NCBI GenBank assembly: GCA_002256385.1
Contig: NKJD01000014.1
Location: 17,794 to 81,793 of the forward strand
Reading direction: 5' to 3'
DNA: 64,000 bases
From: Flavobacterium sp. BFFFF2
GTDB taxonomy: Bacteria; Bacteroidota; Bacteroidia; Flavobacteriales; Flavobacteriaceae
A program made the translations under genes and the position numbers. This document shows positions 43,803 to 53,719 of this stretch, piece after piece (the stretch's first letter is position 1; each line of letters starts with the position of its first letter). A model generated the notes under the pieces. The model had not been told where the DNA came from. It searched no databases and saw only the letters and a list, made by a program, of their open reading frames with translations.

Positions 43803-45207
43803 TTTTATAACAGAAGATTTTTTGCTTCATTCTGAGACCGCCAAAAGGCTGTATCATGACTATGCTAAAAACCAACCCATTATTGATTATCATTGTCATT
43901 TATCAGCCAAAGACATAGCAGATGACCGCCAATTTGAAACAATAACGGCACTTTGGATTGATGGCGATCATTATAAATACCGTGCCATGCGAGCTCATGG
44001 GGTTGATGAATACTATATTACGGGCGCAGCCAGTCCTTTTGAAAAATTCATGAAATGGGCCGAAACAGTTCCTTATACACTTAGAAATCCGCTGTATCAT
44101 TGGACACATTTAGAGCTTAAAATGTATTTTGGCATTGATCAATTGTTAAACCCAGAAACAGCCGAAGACATATTTTATTTAACAAATAAAATGTTGCAAA
44201 CTCCCGAGTTTAGCGTTCGGTCATTGCTCAAAAAACGCCTTGTACAATTTGTTGGCACCACCGATGACCCGATTGATGATTTGGCGGATCACAAAAGATT
44301 GCAAGAGGAAGACCTTGATTTGATGGTCATGCCTTCATTCAGAGCCGACAAAGCAATGGCTATTGACCAACCAGAAGCATTTTGTAATTGGATTAATAAA
44401 TTGAGCGCTGTCACGCAAATGCCTATCTTGGAATGGCACGATTTGATTGATGCTTTAAAACAAAGACACAGCTATTTTCACCAAATGGGCTGCCGAATCT
44501 CCGATCATGGACTCGATCAGTTTTATGCCTTTGAATACACCGAAGATCAAGTGAATGCCATTTTTAAAGCTGGATTAAAAGGCGACGCCATTCAAAAATC
44601 AGAGGTAGATTGCTATAAATCTGCGGTCTTGCATCAGTTGGCCATCATGGATTTTGAAAAAGATTGGGTACAACAATATCATGTAGGTGCTTACCGCAAT
44701 GCCAATTCAAGAATGCATAGCCAATTGGGGCCTGACCAAGGATATGATACCATTGGCGATTCCTTGATTGGTGCTGATATGGCCCGTTTTTTTGATCGTC
44801 TAAATACCGAAAATAGATTGGGTAAAACCATCGTTTATAATTTAAATCCGCGCGATCATGAAATGGTGGCTGCTATGGTTGCTAATTTTAATGAAGGCCC
44901 TACTGCTGCTAAAATGCAATACGGCGCTGCTTGGTGGTTTTTAGACCAAAAAGATGGCATTCAAAGGCAACTTGATGTGTTGTCAAACTTTGGTTTATTG
45001 CCGCATTTTGTGGGCATGTTAACCGATTCCAGAAGTTTTATGTCGTTTCCAAGACACGATTACTTCCGACGCATTTTGTGCAATATGTTGGGTGCCGAAA
45101 TGGAACGCAATGAGCTGCCACAACAAATTCATTTAATTGGAAAGGTAGTCGAAGGAATTTGCTACACCAATGCTTTACACTATTTTAAACTGCCATTACA
45201 TGTCTAA
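43789..45207 (+). CDS. uxaC: Glucuronate isomerase
   Basis: This enzyme isomerises D-glucuronate to D-fructuronate (it can also act on galacturonate). The 472-residue amidohydrolase-fold protein shows [16 protein letters not shown] (metal HxH), [40 protein letters not shown] and [20 protein letters not shown]. No tagaturonate reductase or altronate dehydratase gene is present, so glucuronate rather than galacturonate is the intended substrate. It overlaps uxuA by 14 bp and the transporter gene by 8 bp. Confidence 0.96.
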   Translation: MPNRSFITEDFLLHSETAKRLYHDYAKNQPIIDYHCHLSAKDIADDRQFETITALWIDGDHYKYRAMRAHGVDEYYITGAASPFEKFMKWAETVPYTLRNPLYHWTHLELKMYFGIDQLLNPETAEDIFYLTNKMLQTPEFSVRSLLKKRLVQFVGTTDDPIDDLADHKRLQEEDLDLMVMPSFRADKAMAIDQPEAFCNWINKLSAVTQMPILEWHDLIDALKQRHSYFHQMGCRISDHGLDQFYAFEYTEDQVNAIFKAGLKGDAIQKSEVDCYKSAVLHQLAIMDFEKDWVQQYHVGAYRNANSRMHSQLGPDQGYDTIGDSLIGADMARFFDRLNTENRLGKTIVYNLNPRDHEMVAAMVANFNEGPTAAKMQYGAAWWFLDQKDGIQRQLDVLSNFGLLPHFVGMLTDSRSFMSFPRHDYFRRILCNMLGAEMERNELPQQIHLIGKVVEGICYTNALHYFKLPLHV

Positions 45208-46540
45208 TAAACCATCAAATTATCGTTGGACCGTTTGCGGTTTGTTGTTTTTTGCAACAACCGTCAATTATTTGGACCGCCAAGTGCTCAGTTTGTTAGC
45301 GCCACAATTGACCGAGTCATTTCATTGGACCAATGCTGATTACGCGAACATCACGACCATTTTTCAGTTAGTGTATGCGTTATCGATGCTCGCAGCTGGC
45401 CGATTCATTGATCGGGTAGGTACCAAAAGAGGCTATCTGATTGCCATTAGTGTTTGGTCAATTGGTGCCATGATGCATGCTTTTTCAGAAGAAATGGGCG
45501 CAGCAGCATTGCCATTACTCGGTTTGGTTGGCTTGTATGCCGTTCCTGCCTCGGTGTTGGGATTTATGATTTCAAGAGCGGTGCTTGGATTGGGAGAGGC
45601 CGGAAATTTTCCTGCAGCGATCAAAGTAACTGCCGAACATTTTGAACCAAAAGAAAGAGCTTTTGCAACAGGAATTTTTAATTCAGGCGCCAATATTGGA
45701 GCCATTTTAGCACCACTTACGGTGCCATGGATGGCTGAATTTTGGGGTTGGCAAACCGCTTTTATTTTAGTTGGTGCGGTCGGTTTTATATGGATCTTCT
45801 TTTGGCAAATTATGTATAAACCAGCTGTACAATCTACTGCTGAATCTACTGCTGTTGAGTCTATTTCTGAATCAGACCAGCAAGTAGCTGATGCGAATAC
45901 ACCATCTACTGGGGTTTTAAAATCAACGGCTGCATGGGCATTTATTGCGGGAAAATTTTTCACCGATGGGGTGTGGTGGTTTTTCTTGTTTTGGTTGCCA
46001 AAATATTTAGATGCCCAATACCAAATGAAAGGCACTGAGATTATTACACCATTAATTGTATTATACAGTTTAACCATGGTGGGCAGTATTGGTGGCGGTT
46101 GGTTGCCCTCCTTATTTATTAAAAAAGGATATACAACGCTTCGCGCCAGAACCGTATCAATGGGTGGCATTGCTATTTTACCGTTGCTCGTATTGTTGGC
46201 GCAACCATTAGGAGGAATTAGTTACTGGGTTCCTGTATTGTGTATAGGCTTTGGTGCTGCAGCGCACCAAGCTTGGTCAGCTAATTTGTACACGTTGGTT
46301 TCTGACTTATTTCCTAAAAATAAAATCGCACGCATCGTTGGAATTGGCGGTATGGCAGGCGGTTTAGGAAGTATTCTACTCACCCAAATTGCGGGTAAAG
46401 TATTTGATTATTACGACGCTCAAAACAATATATCGTTGGGTTATACTTACATATTTATATATTGTGCCATTGCATATATTGGTGCTTGGTTCTGCATTCG
46501 TATGTTACTGCGACAACAATTAAAAAATGCCATTAATTAA
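45200..46540 (+). CDS. MFS hexuronate transporter (ExuT-like)
   Basis: This inner-membrane symporter of the anion:cation symporter branch of the major facilitator superfamily is about 446 residues long from the ATG at 45200, which overlaps the uxaC stop by 8 bp. N-terminal YRWTVCGLLFFATTVNYLDRQVLSLLAP is the ExuT-type signature, with Arg in the first helix-loop and FIDRVGTKRG as motif A. GLGEAGNFPAAIKVTAEHF is the family's conserved stretch in TM4-5. Twelve hydrophobic segments are seen, with a Ser/Glu-rich cytoplasmic loop near residue 220. It probably brings glucuronate into the cytoplasm. Confidence 0.9.
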   Translation: MSNKPSNYRWTVCGLLFFATTVNYLDRQVLSLLAPQLTESFHWTNADYANITTIFQLVYALSMLAAGRFIDRVGTKRGYLIAISVWSIGAMMHAFSEEMGAAALPLLGLVGLYAVPASVLGFMISRAVLGLGEAGNFPAAIKVTAEHFEPKERAFATGIFNSGANIGAILAPLTVPWMAEFWGWQTAFILVGAVGFIWIFFWQIMYKPAVQSTAESTAVESISESDQQVADANTPSTGVLKSTAAWAFIAGKFFTDGVWWFFLFWLPKYLDAQYQMKGTEIITPLIVLYSLTMVGSIGGGWLPSLFIKKGYTTLRARTVSMGGIAILPLLVLLAQPLGGISYWVPVLCIGFGAAAHQAWSANLYTLVSDLFPKNKIARIVGIGGMAGGLGSILLTQIAGKVFDYYDAQNNISLGYTYIFIYCAIAYIGAWFCIRMLLRQQLKNAIN

Positions 46541-46548
46541 TTTAATTT

Positions 46549-49500
46549 GTGATGATGAAAAACAATTATTTATATTTCATTTTACTGGCTTTTTCCATGT
46601 CTTTTGGCCAAAAAAGCGTGTCGGGAATTGTTTCAGATGCTAAAGGCCCTTTAGCAGGTGTGAATGTTTCAACTAATTCAAAATCAAATGCTGTAAGCGG
46701 ATTAGACGGAAGTTACACCATTAAAGTAAAAGACGAAAACACGACCCTCACTTTTAGCATGTTGGGTTATGCCACTCAAAAAGTGAAAGTAGGCAATCAG
46801 ACTACCATTAATATTACTTTGGTTGAAAGCAAAAACGAATTAGATGAAGTGGTCGTAGTTGGATATGGAAGTCAACGTAAAAAAGATGTGACTGGTGCCG
46901 TTTCATCGGTGAATATGAAAGAGATGATGACGGTGCCCACCACCAATGTGAATGAAATGCTCCGAGGCCGGGTTGCTGGGGTTAATGTCACCGTAAATTC
47001 GTCACGTCCGGGTGGAAGTTCTGAAATTTTGATTCGAGGACAGCGTTCCCTTTCTGGGAGCAATTCTCCATTGTATGTGGTGGATGGTTCGCCAGTTTCG
47101 GATATAAACGATTTAAATGCCAACGACATTAAAAGCGTTGAAGTTTTAAAAGACGCATCATCACAGGCCATTTATGGCGCGCGCGCATCGGCAGGGGTTA
47201 TTTTGGTGACCACAAAAAGAGGTGCGGCAGGTAAGTTACAAGTTGATTTTTCAGCAAGTACTTCAGTGCAACGTCTCAAACAAAATTTTGATTTGATGAA
47301 CGGTGAGGAATGGACCCAGAAATTGTTGGCACAAAGAGGCGTTTTTACCCCACTGTCGCAGTTAGATAATAATACCATTTCAAATGCCATTGGCGATACC
47401 CAACTTTTTAACAATTACTTAGCAGGTAAAAGTGTTAATTGGCTTTCTGAATTGATTAGACCTGCCACGCAACAAACTTATAACCTCAGTATTCGCGGAG
47501 GAAACGAATCAACCAAAGTTGGGTTTAGTACCAATTATTTCAAGCAACTGGGCATGGTATTAAATTCGGGATATGAACGTATTTCGGCTCGTTTAAATTT
47601 GGACCAGCGCATCAATTCAAAAATAAAGATGGGCACCAATGTGTCATATACTTTTGCCATTACCAATCAGGAAGATGGCAAAAACAATTCGACGCCATCG
47701 AACGATATGTTTCAAAAAGCAATTACCTATTCTCCCTTTTCATTACCGTATGATGATGATGGAAATGTAAGTCGTTACGTGACTTCCGATTTAAAATACA
47801 ATCCGATTTGGAACAGTAACAATTATTTTAATGAAATAAAAGCACATCGTTTTTTGGTTAATTTTTTCACGGAATTTGACCTATTAAAAGGGCTGAAATA
47901 CCGATTTAATAGCAAATTTGACAGCCGTCACGAGTCGCAGAAAAGTTATCAAACCAGTTTGCATCAATATGGGGCTCCAACGAATGGCTGGGGTGAAATT
48001 AATTATACCGATGATTGGGAATGGTTGGTTGAAAACATTTTTACCTACGAAAAAACAATCAATGAAAACAATCGCTTTGACGCTACATTTGTACAGAGTG
48101 CAAACAAGTTACAAACTGATTCATACACGCAAAACGCTACTCAATTTCTAAGTGATTATTTTGGGGTCGATGGAATTAGCAATGCTTCGACTTTTTCAAA
48201 ACCTAGATATAATATCAGCCAGAGACAAATCTTGTCTTTTATGGGTCGATTGCGTTATACTTTCATGGAGAGGTATTCATTTTCGTTGTCGGTACGTCGT
48301 GATGGTTCCTCTGTTTTTGGGCAAGAAAGTAAATGGGGATCATTTCCTTCTGTTTCAATGGCATGGCGCATCAATGATGAACCATTGGTTAAAAAGTATT
48401 TACCCAAACTGCATATTTCAAATTTAAAGTTGCGACTTAGTTATGGGGTGGTTGGAAATCAGGGTATTGGGCCTTTTCAATCGGTGCCGTTACTCAATGA
48501 ATACGACATGCTATTTGGTGATTCAAATACCTATTCTGTTGGTTTAATGAGTGGGAACTCGTTAGCGAATCCGTTTTTAAAATGGGAGCAAACCACCTCT
48601 AAAAACTTAGGTATCGATTTTGGCTTTTTTGACAACCGCATTTCAGGTAGTTTTGAATATTACGATACCAGAACCACCGATTTGCTGGTTTATAAGAAAC
48701 TACCAGCTGTTACTGGATATTCCAACCAATTAACCAACATTGGCGAAGTACAAAACGAAGGGATCGAATTGCAATTAAGTGCCGATCTTATTAAAACGAA
48801 ATCTTTTTATTGGGGGGTAAATGTAACTTATAGTCGCAATAGAAATATTATTTTGCAAATTGATGGCCAACGCGACGCCAATGGCAACTTATTGGATCAA
48901 CCAAATAATGGTTGGTACATTGGTCATTCCATTGACGCTTACCGAGAATATGATTTTGCGGGTATTTTTAACAACATCGAAGAGGTAAGAAATTCACCTC
49001 AAGGAAAGGACCCAGCAACTGGGGTAGTATTGACAGATAGCCAATTGCAAGCTAAAGTAGGGTCCATTCGAGTAAATGATGTAAACAACGATGGTGTTAT
49101 TACAACGGCTGATAAAAAGATATTTGATGCCACGCCAAAGTGGATCGGTTCCTTAAGTACCACCTTCAAATATAAAGGCTTTGATTTGTTTCTGGATTTT
49201 TATACCGTGCAAGGTGTAATAAAGAGAAACACCTATCTTTATGATGATAATTATGGCGGGTCAAATTTTGGTTCAGCCAATGGCATCAAAGTAGATTATT
49301 GGACACCAGACGGAAAAGGCCAAGAAGCACCGCTACCAAACATAAGTTCATCAGATACTTATATCAAATCACTAGGATTGCAAGATGCCTCTTATTTTAG
49401 ATTGAGAACAATTTCATTGGGCTACACGGTACCGAAAGGCAAATGGATTGATGCTTTGTCCATTTCAAGGTTAAATGTCTATGTTTCATTGACCAATTAT

Positions 49501-49599
49501 TTTACTTGGACCAATTACAAATCATTTGGACCCGAAACAAGTCCGTCTAGTTATCCAGAGGCAAAAATCATGAATGTAGGTATGAATTTATCTTTTTAA
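46549..49599 (+). CDS. SusC-family TonB-dependent outer-membrane transporter
   Basis: This is a 1016-residue outer-membrane channel for oligosaccharide import. A signal peptide precedes a CarboxypepD-like N-terminal domain (about 22-85; VSGIVSDAKGPLAGVNV), a TonB box region (DEVVVVGYGSQRKKDVTGAV), a plug domain (LRGRVAGVNV, RGQRSLSGSNSPLYVVDG, LKDASSQAIYGARASAGVILVTTKRG) and a 22-strand barrel ending MNVGMNLSF. It is paired with the SusD gene 18 bp downstream and lies 8 bp after the MFS gene, so it belongs to the glucuronate transcript. Confidence 0.95.
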   Translation: MMMKNNYLYFILLAFSMSFGQKSVSGIVSDAKGPLAGVNVSTNSKSNAVSGLDGSYTIKVKDENTTLTFSMLGYATQKVKVGNQTTINITLVESKNELDEVVVVGYGSQRKKDVTGAVSSVNMKEMMTVPTTNVNEMLRGRVAGVNVTVNSSRPGGSSEILIRGQRSLSGSNSPLYVVDGSPVSDINDLNANDIKSVEVLKDASSQAIYGARASAGVILVTTKRGAAGKLQVDFSASTSVQRLKQNFDLMNGEEWTQKLLAQRGVFTPLSQLDNNTISNAIGDTQLFNNYLAGKSVNWLSELIRPATQQTYNLSIRGGNESTKVGFSTNYFKQLGMVLNSGYERISARLNLDQRINSKIKMGTNVSYTFAITNQEDGKNNSTPSNDMFQKAITYSPFSLPYDDDGNVSRYVTSDLKYNPIWNSNNYFNEIKAHRFLVNFFTEFDLLKGLKYRFNSKFDSRHESQKSYQTSLHQYGAPTNGWGEINYTDDWEWLVENIFTYEKTINENNRFDATFVQSANKLQTDSYTQNATQFLSDYFGVDGISNASTFSKPRYNISQRQILSFMGRLRYTFMERYSFSLSVRRDGSSVFGQESKWGSFPSVSMAWRINDEPLVKKYLPKLHISNLKLRLSYGVVGNQGIGPFQSVPLLNEYDMLFGDSNTYSVGLMSGNSLANPFLKWEQTTSKNLGIDFGFFDNRISGSFEYYDTRTTDLLVYKKLPAVTGYSNQLTNIGEVQNEGIELQLSADLIKTKSFYWGVNVTYSRNRNIILQIDGQRDANGNLLDQPNNGWYIGHSIDAYREYDFAGIFNNIEEVRNSPQGKDPATGVVLTDSQLQAKVGSIRVNDVNNDGVITTADKKIFDATPKWIGSLSTTFKYKGFDLFLDFYTVQGVIKRNTYLYDDNYGGSNFGSANGIKVDYWTPDGKGQEAPLPNISSSDTYIKSLGLQDASYFRLRTISLGYTVPKGKWIDALSISRLNVYVSLTNYFTWTNYKSFGPETSPSSYPEAKIMNVGMNLSF

Positions 49600-49617
49600 T
49601 TATTAAAAAATACTCAG

Positions 49618-51549
49618 ATGAATACAAAAATGTTAAAACTATTATTAGGTTGTTTTTGTTTCTTTACAATGGGATGCACTCATTTTTTGGACGAAAATTC
49701 ACCGACCGATCTTAATAATGATTTCATTTATAAAACACCCGAAGGATTACAATTTGCCGTTGTTGCCATGTACAACTTTCAAAGAGACATGGCTAATTTT
49801 GGTGCGGGAGAAGGCAGTTTGCCCGCAAACTCCTTGATCGGTGGTGATGATATTACCTTTACTAGAGCAGGTGAATCATTGGGTGATTGGGCTGGTTGTA
49901 CTAAATATGATCCAAATTATTTAAATTCACTCAACAAAGATGTGGAAGGATATTGGAATTACAATTACAAATTAGTCGGTAGAGCCAACGAGATTGCATT
50001 TTACGCATTAAAAATGGATCAATCTAATCCACTAGTTAAGCAAGCGCTTTGTGAGGCTTATTGCTTTAGGGCATTGGCTTATTTTAATTTATTGCGCCGA
50101 TATGATAATATTTATTTCACCACAAATCCGGCATTAAACAGTGACCAAGAGGTGAATTATGCGCCTGCCAACCAAGCAGATGTAATGAATCAAATTAAAC
50201 AAGATTTGGATTATGCCATTGCAAATTTAGCTTGGACCACACCAGAATTAGGAAGGTTTACCAAAGGATTTGCCTGTCATGTAAAATCACTTGCCGATTT
50301 ATGGCCCATTAATGGCGATCCATCAACCATGGATTTAACGGATGCAGCTGCTCAGGTTGAAACGATATTGGCTTCAAATACCTATTCGTTAATGAATGAA
50401 CCTAAAGATGTATTTGCACCTATCAGTACTTCATCTACTAGCGCAAAATTAAACAATAGTGAAGCCATATTTGTCCATCAATGGAGTAACGAGATAGGTG
50501 GTGCAGCAGTCAATTCTTCAAATTCCTTAACTGGACATCGTTTCGCTTCCTCATCATTAACACGTTATGATAAAAACACCGTGTTTTCAGTTTCTGACAG
50601 TTACTCCATCAATACTGATTTAGAACAAGGCGGCGTTACTTGGGGTCGTTTTTATCCGAATGATTATTTGTTGAGTTTGTACGATCAGGCAACAGACAAA
50701 AGATACACACAATATTACCGCAATACGTTCACGTTCAATAATATTCCTTCAAGTCAGCCATTGACGCGAAGTTTGGTTATTCAATCACACGACATTAAAT
50801 ACTTGTTTGTAAACGGTCAACCCAATACAAATATGGGTTTGTCAACAACCATTTTACAGCAGTTGCAAAACTATGGTCCAACAGGAGCCGTAAATAAAAC
50901 ATTGAATTTTACGTTCAGAAATGGCGATGCTGTTCCAAAATTTATGTCTCCCAATATTGCGCAATACATGCGTCCCTCTTCAACCAAATATTTCGACAAA
51001 TGGACACGTGATATTACTATAAATCCATCTTTTAAAGATATCATCGTTTACAGACTTGCAGAAACGTATTTGGTAGGGGCAGAGGCCTATTTACGTGCTG
51101 GAAATATGGGTAAAGCCGTTGATTTATTTAATAAAGTTTGGACGCGCGCTGGAAATACGCCTAAGACCAGCATTACGCTTCAAGATATTTTAGATGAAGA
51201 TGCCCGTGAATTTGGTCAGGAAGGATTTGGACACCGTTGGTATACACTCAAACGATTTGGAGCTGCCACGATGGAGCAACAAATCAAAAAATACGCGGGC
51301 TGTTTGTATAATGACAATATTAATGGTTATGTATTTAAAACACCAATGGATTTCTACAGTTATCTAAACCGCATTAATTACAATGCTGGCAACCGCAAAA
51401 CAGATATTATTACCAATATCAATACGGCAAAAATTTATGACGATGCAAGAGATAATTTTGACGTGACCAAACACATCCGTTGGCCTATACCTCAAAATCA
51501 AATCAATGCCATGGGTGGGAATTTCCCGCAAAATATAGGGTATAATTAA
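49618..51549 (+). CDS. SusD-family surface glycan-binding lipoprotein
   Basis: This 643-residue lipoprotein (lipobox FTMGCTHFLDENSPTD) caps the SusC channel and binds oligosaccharide. TPR-like helices are seen in the N-terminal part (ALCEAYCFRALAYFNLLRRYDNIYF, typical of SusD). The C-terminal RagB/SusD part has IIVYRLAETYLVGAEAYLRAGN and EDAREFGQEGFGHRWYTLKRFG, and it ends WPIPQNQINAMGGNFPQNIGY. The length is somewhat above typical SusD. It directly follows its SusC partner. Confidence 0.94.
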   Translation: MNTKMLKLLLGCFCFFTMGCTHFLDENSPTDLNNDFIYKTPEGLQFAVVAMYNFQRDMANFGAGEGSLPANSLIGGDDITFTRAGESLGDWAGCTKYDPNYLNSLNKDVEGYWNYNYKLVGRANEIAFYALKMDQSNPLVKQALCEAYCFRALAYFNLLRRYDNIYFTTNPALNSDQEVNYAPANQADVMNQIKQDLDYAIANLAWTTPELGRFTKGFACHVKSLADLWPINGDPSTMDLTDAAAQVETILASNTYSLMNEPKDVFAPISTSSTSAKLNNSEAIFVHQWSNEIGGAAVNSSNSLTGHRFASSSLTRYDKNTVFSVSDSYSINTDLEQGGVTWGRFYPNDYLLSLYDQATDKRYTQYYRNTFTFNNIPSSQPLTRSLVIQSHDIKYLFVNGQPNTNMGLSTTILQQLQNYGPTGAVNKTLNFTFRNGDAVPKFMSPNIAQYMRPSSTKYFDKWTRDITINPSFKDIIVYRLAETYLVGAEAYLRAGNMGKAVDLFNKVWTRAGNTPKTSITLQDILDEDAREFGQEGFGHRWYTLKRFGAATMEQQIKKYAGCLYNDNINGYVFKTPMDFYSYLNRINYNAGNRKTDIITNINTAKIYDDARDNFDVTKHIRWPIPQNQINAMGGNFPQNIGYN

Positions 51550-51562
51550 TTTTATTAAAACC

Positions 51563-53713
51563 ATGAAAGCCAACTGGATTTTTTTACTTCTTTGCTACGG
51601 ATTCTTATTACAAGCCCAACCGCCAAAACGCGTTACTAAGACTTTTAATGGGATGGCAGGAGTGTATTGCAATACCGTTAAAACCGATGCAAAACCATGG
51701 GCTAAAAACAAAGATTTGCCTTGGGATGTTTTTGAAGCCTACACCTTGAATGGTTTGAGTGATTATCATCCTAAAACCACCAAATTTTCTCAATTTGGTA
51801 GTGACCAAAGTAAAAAATTTAATGCTACTGGTTTTTTTAGGGTCGAAAAACAAGGCAACCGTTGGTGGGTGATTGATCCGAATGGGTACAGAACCATTGT
51901 AGTGGGCATTAATTCGTTGCGCGCTGGCAAATCTGAATCAAATTTAGAAGCCTTAGCCAAAAAATATAAAAATCCAGAACAATGGATGAATCAAACCATT
52001 GATACTTTGCAACAACTGGGCTTCTTTCACAGTGGTTCATGGGGCGATGATGAAGCCATTCGCAAACACAATTTAAGTTCTAAAAGCCCAATGACCTATT
52101 GTCCGCAATTGAATTGGATGAGCGGTTATGGCAAAAAACGTGGGGGAACTTATCAAAAAGCAGGCAATACGGGTTATCCGCACGATGTGATTTTCGTTTT
52201 TGACCCTACTTTTAAAACCTATTGCGATTCCGTGGCTGTTTCATTGGCCACACACCGCAATGATGCCAATTTGTTTGGTTATTTTTCAGACAATGAAATG
52301 CCTTTGGGCAATGACAATTTAGACAATTACCTTGCCATAGAAAACCATGAAGATTTTGGATACAAAAGAGCGACTCAGTGGCTAACGGAGCAAGGAATTG
52401 CTTCCGATAAAATAACCGATAAAGTACGAGATGCTTTCGCTGGATTTGTCGCACAAACCTATTACAGCATTGTGTCAGAAGCGATCAAAAAGAATGATCC
52501 GAATCATCTTTATTTGGGAAGTCGGTTGCATGCCGATGCCAAACGAAGTGAAGGCGTTTTGGAGGCAGCTGGGAAATACTGCGATATTATTTCATTGAAT
52601 TACTACGGCGACTGGTCACCAGATCCAATCATGGTGGACCAAATTGACCGCAAAGCCAACAAACCCTTTATGGTGACCGAGTTCTATACGAAAGGTATGG
52701 ATTCAGGATTGGCGAATACAACAGGAGCTGGTTTTACCGTGAAAACCCAAACGGATAGGGGGAATGCTTATCAGCATTTTTGTATGCATTTGCTGAACAG
52801 CAAATCGTGTGTGGGTTGGCATTATTTCAAATACCAAGACAACGACCCAAAAGCTAAAAATGTTGACCCGTCAAATGTTGATTCCAACAAAGGGTTGGTC
52901 AATACCCAATACCAGTTTTACAAGCCCTTAGTTCAATTAATGAAGACGTTCAATTTGGAGAAATATGATGTCATTCAACATCTTGAAACGGAATCACCCA
53001 AAGTGAAAGCATTAGAACCTTTAGATATTATTTTAGCAATAGGGCAATCAAACATGGCTGGACGAGGCCCCATACCCGCCGAAGACAGTGGCACAATGCC
53101 GAATGTATATTTGCTCAACCGCGATAATTTCTTTGAACCTGCCTCGCAGCCGTTAAATAAATATTCAACTATTAGAAAAGAACTCAGAATTCAAGGAGTG
53201 AGTCCATCGTATAAATGTATGTTGGACATCCAAACAAAAACCAATAAGCCATGGGGTTTGGTGATGAATCCGCAGGGCGGTTCTTCCATTAAATTGTGGT
53301 TTAAACCCGGAAAAGCCAATTACGATGCCACCTTACTTCGGGCACGTGAAGCCCAAAAACACGGCAAATTACGAGCCATTATTTGGAATCAGGGTTCAAC
53401 GGACAACAAAGATGCCAAAGACGACAATTTTGTGACCTATAAATCCCAATTAAAAGAAATGGTAGCGCATTTGCGCGAAGATCTCAAAGAACCCAACTTG
53501 CCTTTTATTTGTGGCGAATTGTCGGAACGTCCCGATTTTATCGAATTCAATCAAAAGGTGATTAGAACGGTGAAAGATTACATTCCAAATAGTGATTTTG
53601 TGACAAGTGAAGACACGCATTTATTAGAAGACAACATTCATTTTGATGCCGAAAGTGCCAATAAAATGGGGGTTCGTTATGCCCAAAAGGTATTGGAAAT
53701 GCTTAATAAATAA
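51563..53713 (+). CDS. Secreted glycoside hydrolase (agarase-like TIM barrel) fused to a SASA/CE6-like esterase
   Basis: The 716-residue protein has a signal peptide (ending LLQAQ). Residues about 30-470 are a clan-A TIM-barrel hydrolase resembling beta-agarase annotations: FRVEKQGNRWWVIDPNGY, acid/base candidate in FGYFSDNEMP, and nucleophile candidate in KPFMVTEFYTKGMD. Residues about 490-716 are an SGNH-type esterase: Ser in ILAIGQSNMAGRG, a changed block IWNQGSTD (QGExD is usual) and the Asp/His pair in DNIHFDAES. So one chain could cut a glycan and remove ester groups. The substrate is not decided by sequence; the operon suggests a glucuronate-containing glycan, so 'agarase' is only a fold label. 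Confidence 0.8.
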   Translation: MKANWIFLLLCYGFLLQAQPPKRVTKTFNGMAGVYCNTVKTDAKPWAKNKDLPWDVFEAYTLNGLSDYHPKTTKFSQFGSDQSKKFNATGFFRVEKQGNRWWVIDPNGYRTIVVGINSLRAGKSESNLEALAKKYKNPEQWMNQTIDTLQQLGFFHSGSWGDDEAIRKHNLSSKSPMTYCPQLNWMSGYGKKRGGTYQKAGNTGYPHDVIFVFDPTFKTYCDSVAVSLATHRNDANLFGYFSDNEMPLGNDNLDNYLAIENHEDFGYKRATQWLTEQGIASDKITDKVRDAFAGFVAQTYYSIVSEAIKKNDPNHLYLGSRLHADAKRSEGVLEAAGKYCDIISLNYYGDWSPDPIMVDQIDRKANKPFMVTEFYTKGMDSGLANTTGAGFTVKTQTDRGNAYQHFCMHLLNSKSCVGWHYFKYQDNDPKAKNVDPSNVDSNKGLVNTQYQFYKPLVQLMKTFNLEKYDVIQHLETESPKVKALEPLDIILAIGQSNMAGRGPIPAEDSGTMPNVYLLNRDNFFEPASQPLNKYSTIRKELRIQGVSPSYKCMLDIQTKTNKPWGLVMNPQGGSSIKLWFKPGKANYDATLLRAREAQKHGKLRAIIWNQGSTDNKDAKDDNFVTYKSQLKEMVAHLREDLKEPNLPFICGELSERPDFIEFNQKVIRTVKDYIPNSDFVTSEDTHLLEDNIHFDAESANKMGVRYAQKVLEMLNK

Positions 53714-53719
53714 GGTGCG

